The notes under the pieces: model-generated | Seen by the model: only the letters and a program-made list of their open reading frames with translations | Told to the model about the DNA's origin: nothing | The model's database searches: none | Assembly (NCBI GenBank): GCA_025617745.1 | Contig: CM046853.1 | Location: 18,149,036-18,213,035, forward strand | DNA from: Heliocidaris erythrogramma | Taxonomy: Eukaryota; Echinodermata; Echinoidea; Camarodonta; Echinometridae | Length of the DNA: 64,000 nt | Reading direction: 5' to 3' | Made by a program: the position numbers and the translations under genes | Shown: positions 13,501 through 25,500 of the stretch, one piece after another | How positions within the stretch are numbered: the stretch's first letter is position 1 | Layout: every line of letters starts with the position of its first letter

Positions 13501-16500
13501 TACCTGAACATCTGGTGTACACTGTACACAAATGTACAATTTCATGATTGGCTGTGCTGTCAGTAGCAACTGTAATAATACCTTTAGTAACACCGCCAAA
13601 CAGACTCCAAACCAAAAAAATCTTGGCGATTCGGGGTAATGTAATTGTTTGTTCAGTCTGTTGTCATCTTGTAGGTGTGACTGGGCTATAACAAGACAAG
13701 CCTCTTTACACTGTGCAGTAACAGCAGGCACAGCATGGGCAAAGGTAATACATCCCTGGAAAAAATTATTAGACCAGCTCCTTTTAAAGAGCGTATGTGG
13801 GAAGTGTTGGCTACATCAGTAACTGAACTTTCAAATTGATTTATACTAGCAAACTCATAATGAGCAGGTGACTACTTCCTAAAACAATTACCCCCTTCAA
13901 TACCTAACACCTCAGCCTCAGACAATTACCCCCCCCCCCCAAACAATCATCCCCAAAGGACAATTAGATCTAAAGGCATGCACCTCCAATAGATGGATAT
14001 TTCAGATTAACTAACAGAATGAAAATATCCAAGAGGGTAATTATTGGGAATATTCTCCAGGGGTAGGGGTTTGGAAATAAATGTGTTGTCACTGATGGTC
14101 TCGGGGATAATCGTCCAGAAGGATGTACAGTGTATGAAGTCTGGTTAAGCCATGCTCAATTCTCTAGAGGCATGCAGTTTGTTCAGATCTTGGTGGAAAA
14201 TTGCTTTCTTTGATGATAGCAGTCGTGCCACGTGACATGCTGTCAATAAGGTGTTGCATTTTTTCTCTATACAGCAGCTCATTCATTTAGCTAAAATCCT
14301 TTCTTTTCCGATAACTTAAAGTTTTCTATTGTCTTTAAATTTTATGTCACTCCAAATGTTATCAGTAGAATATTGAGCAGGCCATAGTGCTCAAACCAAG
14401 ACAAGTAACACTTAAAATTCATCCTCTCAGACATTTATAGTCTATTATATGGTCAAAAGCCCTTTCTCATTGGAAAATTTGGGGGGGGGGGGGGGGGCAG
14501 TGGCCTGGGCCAATTTTTCTGGGGCAGTTTGACTTTACTGTAGGTGTCCTAGTAGTTAGGTACAGACAGCAGCTCCTCATGGGAAATAGTGTTCACCTTT
14601 TTTCAACATGGATTCACAGTACATGTAAAATTTAATGGGAAATAGTGTTCACCTTTTTTCAACATGGATTCACAGTACATGTAAAATTTAATTCTGAAAA
14701 CAATGGCATCGACTGATTTCTGATAAAAAGTGCCCAAGGTGCCCAAATTTCAAATATTAGTGGCCCGCCATTGTTGTTATGCATTTCAGAGCCAACTTAG
14801 CGGCTAAAAACATGCGTTTGGTATTGAACACCCACTATAAACAGTAAAATGAAATTACACAAATAATTTCTTGGTACTGCAAAATTTCAATATGGCACGA
14901 AAAAGAGACATGATTGAAAAATGAAATTGTTAAGACCCACCAAAGGTTTTTGTTCCAAAAGTGCCCAAAGGACCAGCTACTAACTAGATTCGAAAAGAGC
15001 TTTCACTGCTTTTCTTGGGGTAACAGAAGCTAAGGAAATGGATATTTTGATATCAAAATACAATGATACATTGTGGGTATGATAAGAGGGTGACCACATA
15101 TGTGTCAGCTACCCAAAATCTGATTTTAGAGGGCCAAACGTAACATAGTGATTGAGCATTAAACTATAGTGGCATAACATATTTCTTTCTAAAGATATTT
15201 GAAATTGTGTTCTACAAATAGTATTTATCAAATCAATCAAGATTTCCTCATTTTGGGGGCACGTGAAACAGAAAGCTATGAATAACTTCCACTGAACATC
15301 ATTCTTTGCCCATTTACATCTTTATGGGAGTGGGAGTATTCAACAAGGTCCGTATGGGACTGTTTTACAAATCCTGTCATATTCGCCAGAAAGGTTTTTT
15401 TTCAAAACTTTGATTTTAGCACTCAAATATTCTCCTGGAATGCTGGAATTTTCGAACTATGGTGCTTTGTACATACTCCTTTGTACTGAGATCACTTTAG
15501 AGAACAATATTGTTAAAGCTCACTGCATTATTTGAGCAAGACTATGGTCCCTTTGATGGGCTCTTATTTACAAAACTGGACCTGAAACCTTTAATGGAAG
15601 CTGGGTGCCTGACATGTACATTGTATTATTCATTATACATGACTATCATCAATAAGTTCGGCATATCATGTGCATGTTTTGATGTGTTAGTCAGTGAAAT
15701 ATATGATTTTTAATGCATTTTCAATTGGGCCGTCATAAAGAGATTCAGGGCTTTTCATCTCCTTTCAGGTGCCCCTGAAATGATGTAATCTTGATTGATT
15801 TGATTGTAGAAGGCAATTTAAAATATCTTTAGAAAGAAATATGTTATGCCACTATAGTTTAATGCTCTATAATCATAAATGTTACATTTGGCCCATTAAA
15901 ATCAGATTTTAGGCACCTGACACATACATGTCTGTAGACACCCTATTATCATACCCACAATGTACATGTATTGTATTTTGATATCAAAATATCCATAATA
16001 CTTAGTTTCTTTTACTTTTGCTTTCACAGGTTACCCACCCCTGAGCTTGGGGCTCCTTACTCATTACTCTCCTTTGATCTCCACGCCTTTGTATTTGTTT
16101 TAATCCCCCTCCACACCCACTTGACTCATGGGTTTTGACTCCCCATACTCCCCTTTTGTTCCCATTGTTTTGTGTCCACAGTTCCTCCCTTACAGTTTCT
16201 GTTACATGTAATCTGTTTTGTGTCTGTAGTCTATATATGAAGAGTTTTCTTGCAAAAGGCCCTAAATCCACTTTACCTACTTCTTAGTAAATTGAGATTT
16301 TTTGTTTCACACAGTTCTATGATTTCATTCAAGAAGATCTTCATGTATGTTTAAGAGACATCACCACAAGTAACAATAATCACAATTTTAAAAATCCTGC
16401 GGCCGTCAAATATTTTATATGATTTTTTATATTTATTATTTTTTTGGATTTAGGGCCTTTTGCAAGAAAAGTCTTGAATGATAATAGTAATTTACGCATT

Positions 16501-19500
16501 AAAAATCTTTCTAATGAACCAAAAATCCACCGCCCTTGTTCACCTAACCTCTTGTGCTGCTCCACCTGCCTATGTTCAATGGGTTATAATAAACCTAAAT
16601 TTAAACTTCGAAAGATAATTGGGGTGACTTATCGAAAATCATCATCTGACCTTAAAAATAAAGCAGACTTGCTCTAGATAACTGCATAAAATATTTGCTT
16701 TGCTCGGATAAACCTTGCCTGATATAGCAACATTTTTAAGTCGATTCCAAAGATAATTTGTATTGTCTACTGACAGTAGCCAGTCATTATCTGCCCTTAA
16801 TAAAGCAGATTTGCTCAAAATAAAAACAATATCTACTGTATCCAGAGTAGAATGCATCATCATAATCAACATCACATCACGTAACCAATACCATCATTAT
16901 CACCCGTATAATTGCCATCGTCATCACACCATTACCATCATCAGAACATTCAGCATCACACCATCATACACATGAATGAAATCAGCATCGACATCATCAT
17001 AACCAACATCATCATTGTTTGTAAACAAATCTTTCGGCATATTACTCCCAGTGTTAAAGATCGTATGCTCGATCTGTAATGAAAAACACAAGTCAGAAAA
17101 AATTGGAACCAGCGGGATTCGAACCTGTCATCTACTGCTTGCCGGGCAGCGACTTAACCACCAGGCTATTCTGGTTCACGGCCAAGTCACGACGAACTAG
17201 AATCAAATACCCAAGATCCTCTTCTTTCTGACTCATTAATATTCAAACGGTCCGCCGTGGAACAATGGTTAGTAAACGAAGAAGCTTGACTGGGGAGGAA
17301 TTTTTTAATTTGTAAACAAATCTTTCGGAATATTACTCCCAGTGTTAAAGATCGTATGCTCGATCTGTAATGAAAAACACAAGTCAGAAAAAATTGGAAC
17401 CAGCGGGATTCGAACCTGTCATCTACTGCTTGCCGGGCAGCGACTTAACCACCAGGCTATTCTGGTTCACGGCCAAGTCACGACGAACTAGAATCAAATA
17501 CCCAAGATCCTCTTGGCCGTGAACCAGAATAGCCTGGTGGTTAAGTCGCTGCCCGGCAAGCAGTAGATGACAGGTTCGAATCCCGCTGGTTCCAATTTTT
17601 TCTGATTTGTGTTTTTCATTACAGATCGAGCATACGATCATCTTTAACACTGGGAGTAATATGCCGAAAGATTTGTTTACAAATTAAAAAATTCCTCCCC
17701 AGTCAAGCTTCTTCATTTACTAATCATCATTGTTGTTATCATCACCATCGCCATCATCATCGTCATTATGGAGATCGTAAATACCTTTATCGCCATTATC
17801 ATTGCCAATGCCACCACTATTATCATTATCTCTATCACCATTTCTACCATCATCACATTTATCACTGTCATCATCAACATCACCATCACTAATTAGCATC
17901 ATCACCATCATCTTTGTCATGGCTGTATTATTCATGTCATTGAGTTAACAGCACCTGCTGAACCTTTTTCAATATCACACCATCCTCATATCACCTACTC
18001 ATGTACATGCAATAAGATTTCATTTCATTTCATTCTTTTTTTTTCTGGGATTGTTGGTTATATCTGCAAGCTCCATTGTTGTAGTAATTTTCAAGATCTT
18101 GATAAACTAAGGAATTTTGTGTATTTAATTCCCATAAAAAATGTCAAAAAGCTGGAAAGATTCTCACACAGTCTCTGGGTAGATGGCTGTGTGTTGTGTG
18201 GAGGCGCATGATTGGTCATTCATGCCAAAAACCTATTCTCTTAGCCAATCAGGATGCAGGATAGATGAATGGATATAGGGCTTTTTGCAAGAAAAGTGTT
18301 TTGGATTTAGGGTCTTTTGAAAGAAAACATAATTTTCATCTCATTTTTAACAAACTTCCTGAAACTTTTAGAAGCTGAAATATAGCCAGTTTGATGCACA
18401 TGGTGAATCTTTATTAAGGCATATAAAAAAGTGCCATATGATAAAAAATGGATTTAGGGCCTTTTGCAAGTAAGCTCTTCATATATGTTTGTCTTGGTCT
18501 TTATGTTTGTCTTTTTGCCTCTGACGAAGATTCTGCTAGGATCGAAAGCTCAGGCCCCTTTTGACTCCATTTTACTCCATTGGCTCGCTATTATTGGATA
18601 AGCAGTTTTCAGCAGCTTGTTTTCGATATAGTTTCTTTTACCTCGAGAAAAATCTTTGGTCTGTGGTGGGTCTTAACAGTTACCATATTTCATTTTACTG
18701 TTTATAGCGGGTATTCATGACCGAAAGAACGTTTCTAGCCCCAAGGATGGCTCTGAAATGCATAACAACAATGGTGGACCACTAAAACATAAAATTTGGG
18801 CACTTTGAGCATCGTTTTCAGCATTGAACTTTATATAGGAATACATGTTGAAAAAAAAAGGTGAACACTATTTCCCATCAGGAGCCGTCTGTGTACCTAA
18901 CTACCTATATACCTCCAAATGCAGCTGGTCCAATAATTTTTTTCAAGGCCTGTACACTCACTGTGCTAATCATTTATACTATGAAACTGACCATGCCAAG
19001 TTGGCAACAGAACATCTGGTCCTTTCCTATTGTATTATACCAAGGAGTTATTGATTATACCATGGATTTATCACAAAACTATACTATTTAAACGTAAATT
19101 AAGATTTAATGTAGACAATCACAGCAACAACAGTCAGACCGCAGGTCGTATGCATAAGTGCAAAAATGGCTGATTTTATTTCCAGTGCCTGAAATGTCAC
19201 ACTCTCCTTGCAACCAGTGGGCTGTGTTTTGCATGGTCATATTCAAATTTAAGTAACTCAAGAAATGTTAATGCTATATATATGCCCTTCAAATTTTCCG
19301 GAAAAATAAATGGGTAGTTTCCCAACACAGATATTCAAAGAATAAGTAGTTGAAAATAAGTGATGAAATTGTAAAACAAAAGACATTTTCTTTATAAGAT
19401 TTCAAGTCGTTAAAAGACATACAAAAAGGTTTCCAATCAAATGAGACAACATTGAACATTTGTAAATAAATTTTTAGGCATTACTCCCAGTGTTAAAGAT

Positions 19501-22500
19501 CGTATGCTCGATCTGTAATGAAAAACACAAGTCAGAAAAAATTGGAACCAGCGGGATTCGAACCTGTCATCTACTGCTTGCCGGGCAGCGACTTAACCAC
19601 CAGGCTATTCCGGTTCACGGTCAAGTCATGATGAACTGGAATCAAATACCCAAGATCCTCGTCTTTCTGGCTCATTAATATTCAATGGTCCGCCGTGGAC
19701 AATAGTTAGTAAATGAAGAGGCTTAATGGGAGGAATTTTAATTTGTAAACAAATTTTATATTTTTATTTCTGTTTTGCCTATAGATCATACTGTACTTGT
19801 GTGGGTCACTTTCACTATCACAATGATACCACTGAATTGCATGCCTTTGTATATTTTGTGCTTCTTTTGTGTAGTAGCACTCATCAGTCACAGACTTATT
19901 GTTGTATGAGAGCAAGCTACTCTCTGCAATTCAATGTCAGTGTTTTTGTACAATCAAAGGGAAAGTACATTGGGAGTCCCATACAGTACTATTCCAATTC
20001 TGTATTAACCTATCATGTCAAATCACTAAATATTTGTGGAGACATTAATCAAAATCCAGGCCCATCTAGCGTTGTCTCTTCCTCAAGTTCGGATATTCAT
20101 ATACTAGTGAATTTCTTCACTCATTCAATTCTGGCAATAAATCTGAAAAATGGCGCAAGGAAAACATTGTGGCCTGTCCCTAGGTATCGGGCGAGGGCCG
20201 AAGAAACATCGAGGTAAAAGGGGTGGCCGTGGGGGATTCAGAGATCATCTTAGATTATGTACGATTAATGCCCGCTCCCTTCGCCACAAATCAACCATCT
20301 TTCATGATTTTGTGACAGATAATAAATTTGATATCGTTGCTATTAGTGAGACATGGCTGTCTCCATCGGATGATGCCGTCATCGCAGACCTCACTCCTCC
20401 TGGTTTTGTTTTTCTGCACCACCCCAGAGCCTCCAGGCGTGGATGAGGTGTCGGGTTCTTGTTTAGGGATAATCTCTCTGTAGTTATTAACCAATCAGTC
20501 AACTATACAACTTTCAAATCTATGTCAGCCGTCTAGTCTTGAGATCTTTAATTTATAAGACCACCAGGTTATCAATCTTTTTCATTGTTCATTAATGCAT
20601 TTTCAGATCTGTTGGATGAGAAATTGTATAAGTTATAAGTTGTTATCACAGGAGATCTTAAAATACATATAGACAATCTCTAATCCCAAACATACCCAAA
20701 GGTTCAATAACCTCGTCAACAGCCATGGACTTCGCCAGTTGGTGACTACGCCTACACATGATCATGGTCAGATTCTTGACGTCATTCTGGAACTCCGAGA
20801 GATTGTTGTATTCACACCTATGTGTTATACCTGGTATCTCTGACCACTCTGCTATCACTTGTTTGCTTCTTTTCGACAAGCCCAAAAGGAAAGTTGACAC
20901 TTTCTTTTCTCGTAATATAAAGGGCATTAACAGGACTGATTTTGCCAATGATGTTAATAGCAGCAGCATCATGCCTTTAGCAACGGAGAACGTCGGTGAT
21001 GCTGTCAACCGCTACAACCTAGAACTTAGCAGGGTATTGGACTCTCATGCACCAGCCAGGACTCGTAAAGGGAGATCTCACCAGGACAGTCCTTGGTATA
21101 ACACTGACATCTCAAAAGCAAAGAAGGAGCGACGGAGACTTGAGAGGAAATGACGCAACAACGAGAAGCTCCAAATAGACCTGAGAGTTGTTTTGTGCTC
21201 AGAGAGAATGGGTGAACTACCTTGTATCCAAGGCTAAACGTTCATATCACACCAGACTCATCGAAGAATCTGGAGATGATCACAAGAAACTCTTCAATGT
21301 CGCCAATCGACTTTTGAAGCGCAAACAGTTTACTCTGTTACCTACACATGTTGATGGCAGTTCCATGGCCGAAACATTTCTTAAGTTCTTCCATTTAAAA
21401 GTTAAAAAAAAAAAATCTGAGATAGTCTCATTCCAAATGTTGTACCACTCGTACCTGTCACCTCTTCTACACTGGATATCTTTCCGTGTACCACTGCGGA
21501 TGAAATTTGTTCCCTTCTTCGTAAATGCCTCCCAAATCTTGTCCATAGGATCCAGTACCTACCATTCTTCAATATAGATCAAGCCACTGTGCCCTCAGTC
21601 TTAAAAACAGCTCTTGTTCGCCCTTTATTGTTTCCAGTTTTATATTACGAGAAATGGACCGTCACAGCCATGGTCCTTTTAGATCTGTCTTCAGCCTTTG
21701 GCACCGTAGACCACAAAATACTTGTAAATACTCTTACAAGTCTGGGTATCCATGGCCAGGCTCTCGAATGGTTCCAATCATATCTGTCATGCCATTCACA
21801 GTCTGTCCTTTTGAATAATTTCACATCCTCTGCTAGGCCGCTAAGCTGCAGGGTCCCCAAGGCTCTGTTGGTGGGCCCAACTTATTTTCGATCTATTTAA
21901 CCGGTCTTCAAAATATTTTTCAACGTCACTCTGATCACTATCATTTATATGCAGATGACATACAACTTTTTGTTTCTTTTCCGCTGCATCAAATTCAAGT
22001 TTTCCAAACCTTGTGCAATTTAGAAAATTGCATCGCTGATATTGATGCTTGGATGAAATCAAATTCTCTGCTGTTAAATCATAGTAAATGCGATTTCATG
22101 CTTTTAGGTTCTAAATCTCAACTGAGCAAATTAGATATAGAATCTATTCCTTTATGAATAAATAAGAAAATGAACATTTATGAAATTTTCTGTACTAACC
22201 AAATGGGAGAGAAGCTCGCAAGATAAACTAGAAATATCACTGAAGATGATGATTAATACCCCCGCCCCGTGACAACAGCCTTTCTTGACTTTTGGTCGAA
22301 AACTGAGGAAGTAGTTCGATCCACAAGATTTTTCCCTGATTTACTGTACTGCCATAGATATGCCATTTCCATGGCAACGCAGCTTCCGACACATCCAAAA
22401 AATATGTTGTACACATCTTCCCACCAAGACCAATGTGTGTACCAAATTTCATGACTTTCGGTCAAAAACTGAGGAAGTAGTTCGATCCGCAAGGTGTTTC

Positions 22501-25500
22501 CTTGATTTTCTGCTATAAATATGCCGTTACCATGGCAACGCAGATTCCGACTCATCCGAAAAATATGTCTTGCACATCTTCCCACCAAGACCAATGTGTG
22601 TACCAAATTTCATGACTTTCGGTCAAAAACTGAGGAAGTAGTTCGATCCGCCATGTGTTTCCTTGATTTTCTGCCATAAATATGCCGTTACCATGGCAAC
22701 GCAGATTCCGAATCATCCGAAAAATATGTCTCGCACATCTTCCCATCAAGACCAATGTGTATACCAAATTTCATGACTTTCGGTCAAAAACTGAGGAAGT
22801 AGTTTGATCCGCAAGGTGTTTCCTTGATTTTCTGCCATAAATATGTCCTTACCATGGCAACGCAGATTCCGACTCATCCGAAAAATATATCTCGCACATC
22901 TTCCCATCAAGACCAATGTGTATACCAAATTTCATGACTTTCGGTCAAAAACTTTCCTTGATTTTCTGCCATAAATATGCCGTTACCATGGCAACGCAGA
23001 TTCCGACACATCAAAAAAATATGTTGTACACATCTTCCCAGTAAGACCAATGTGTGTACCAAATTTCATGACTTTCGGTCAAAAACTGAGGAAGTAGTTC
23101 GATCCGCAAGGTGTTTCCTTGATTTTCTGCTATAAATATGCCGTTACCATGGCAACGCAGATTCCGACTCATCCGAAAAATATGTCTTGCACATCTTCCC
23201 ACCAAGACCAATGTGTGTACCAAATTTCATGACTTTCGGTCAAAAACTGAGGAAGTAGTTCGATCCGCAAGGTGTTTCCTTGATTTTCTGCCATAAATAT
23301 GTCCTTACCATGGCAACGCAGATTCCGACTCATCCGAAAAATATATCTCGCACATCTTCCCATCAAGACCAATGTGTATACCAAATTTCATGACTTTCGG
23401 TCAAAAACTTTCCTTGATTTTCTGCCATAAATATGCCGTTACCATGGCAACGCAGATTCCGACACATCAAAAAAATATGTTGTACACATCTTCCCAGTAA
23501 GACCAATGTGTGTACCAAATTTCATGACTTTCGGTCAAAAACTGAGGAAGTAGTTCGATCCGCAAGGTGTTTCCTTGATTTTCTGCCATAAATATGTCGT
23601 TACCATGGCAACGCAGATTCCGACTCATCCGAAAAATATGTCTTGCACATCTTCCCATCAAGACCAATGTGTGTACCAAATTTCATGACTTTCGGTCAAA
23701 AACTGAGGAAGTAGTTCGATCCGCAAGGTGTTTCCTTGATTTTCTGTCATAGATCTGCCGTTTCCATGGCAACGCAGCTTCCGACACATCAAAAAAATAT
23801 GTTGTACACATCTTCCCTCAATCTTTAACTCAACTGTTTCTTTAATCTTTCTGCTTTTATTAAAATCAACAAAATATCAGGGTGGACTTCCCTATTAATA
23901 AATCACCAATCCCAATCAGCAATTTCTGTTTGTTAGGCCAAATCAATCTTTCACAAACTTTTAACAAGTAAAGTTTGAACTGTGGGCCAGATCATGATTA
24001 CATTTTATGTAATTCTTAATACTCCATAAATCTTTGCTGGATTCTTCCTTTCTACATTTCAACAAGCAGCAAAAAATCCTTTTTTTTTTTTTTAAAGAAG
24101 AGTTTTTGGGGAATTTGTACAGGGAAGTGAGATTTCCTTTGAGAGCAGTATATTGCATTATGTTTTTTTTTTTCTGAAATAAATTGTTCTTCTCTCACGT
24201 ATGTTTTTGTCACTTTCAACCAATGGAATATACATTATTTCAGTAAAGTGATGGTACAATAAGAGAATGTTTATTTAAATAGTTTGTTTGTTTTTTATTA
24301 CTAATTTTTAATCGGGATTTTATACATTACCTGTATTTTGTGCATAAGACAGAAAACTATGCTCAACTTTACCTGTACATCTGTGGTATTCCCGGTGGGA
24401 GTATCAGCAAATTTACACTCCCCTGGCTCCACATGGACTTTTCCCTCTGCTACAATGAACTGGTCCTTGTGATTAGGCACCCCTCCTGCAGGAACCCCAC
24501 CCATAGGAAGACCTGGTCCTGGACCCTTCTTGTTACCAAACCCAAACCAACCATCTTGGTGCTGGACATGCTGGGCTGAATCAATGGGTTTGACTAGAGC
24601 ATCAAGGTTGGAAGGCACCTGACCCTTAGCCAACGACCGGACTGCATCCCGCAGCTGACTGATGACCAGATGGTTCTTGGAGAGGTCCCCTTCAAGAGCC
24701 ACCACCTTACTCTCCAAGAGAGAAATGTCTTGCTGTAATGGGAAACATAAAGAAAGAGATGGCAACTGGATTAAAATTACCGCTAATGTAAAATATAGAG
24801 AAGTAAAAAACTTCTAAAATGTCCTTTACCCGACAATATAAAGCGTATTGTGTTTCTACACGTTCACATATAAGATGAACATACCAGCTATAGAATAAAC
24901 TTCACAGCTCATTCTGGAATTTTGACTGTATTTCATGTACAAAATCACAAAATTTATCAAATACACTAAATCAAAAGAAAGAGCAAAAAATAATGAATAT
25001 AAGGATGGAAAAAAAAAAAGAGAGGGAGAGTCAAATGTACCTATGAGATAACTTTTATTGTTTCCATATATTCAGTTGAGGAGTCGAAAGGGTAATTTAT
25101 ACATGATTATAAAAAATTTAATGGCTTTATTCTGATTTTGGATTCAATTTACATAATGCCTTTATTATCACAAGTTTGACAGCTGCCTTTAGTCTCAAAA
25201 TTTGTCAGATAGGATTTTTTTATTCACATGAATTTTTTAAAACATTGGCGCCCTGTCATCCATGACAACAGAACTGTGAGTAGGGTCATGTAAAATGTAT
25301 GATTAGAAAGCAGATATTTTCCTCTTCTTGATGCAACTACATGTACAGTCACGTATAGCCTGGTTCGTATCTATGAATACCAAATATTGCCTGCCTATCC
25401 TTCGTATTAGCTGGGCAATGCTATAATAATACCATAATATTGTGGTACATGTCCTGTGTTAGTATTACCCTTTTCACATAAGCATCAGCAATAGTGCACA

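Larger units (their letters stand above)
13757..18960. repeat. Nested inverted-repeat composite
   Basis: Several pairs of diverged inverted arms face each other. The stretch 14520-14985 matches the reverse of 18600-18910. A short outer piece, 13757-13785 (AAAAAATTATTAGACCAGCT), matches the reverse of about 18920-18950. Inner arms 15000-15215 and 15811-16020 pair around TTTTGATATCAAAATA and ATGCCACTATAGTTTAATGC. The 20-mer GATTTAGGGCCTTTTGCAAG occurs at 16447-16466 and 18451-18470 and reversed at 16249-16268. The interior is interrupted by SINEs and CAT repeats. No transposase is visible. Confidence 0.65.
11595..24372 (-). other. MAN2A intron 2 (about 12.8 kb, repeat-filled)
   Basis: Between stem exon 2 and catalytic exon 3; both ends are phase 0. 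It contains a more GC-rich block at 12500-13260 with no recognised gene, nested inverted repeats at 13757-18960, SINE copies, a degraded LINE and a satellite array, all listed separately. From 23830 to 24372 I see only AT-rich sequence with poly-T tracts. Confidence 0.8.

Noticed and set aside
17104..17594. Functional tRNA genes
   Set aside because: The heads lack U33, have T-stem mismatches and sit inside multi-copy SINE bodies.
22253..23679. Recurring 70-codon minus-strand frames
   Set aside because: They repeat because of the 161-bp satellite unit; 161 is not a multiple of three and each frame closes within one or two units.
22250..23820. CRISPR-like regular array
   Set aside because: Units are contiguous tandem copies without unique spacers, in eukaryotic intronic DNA.
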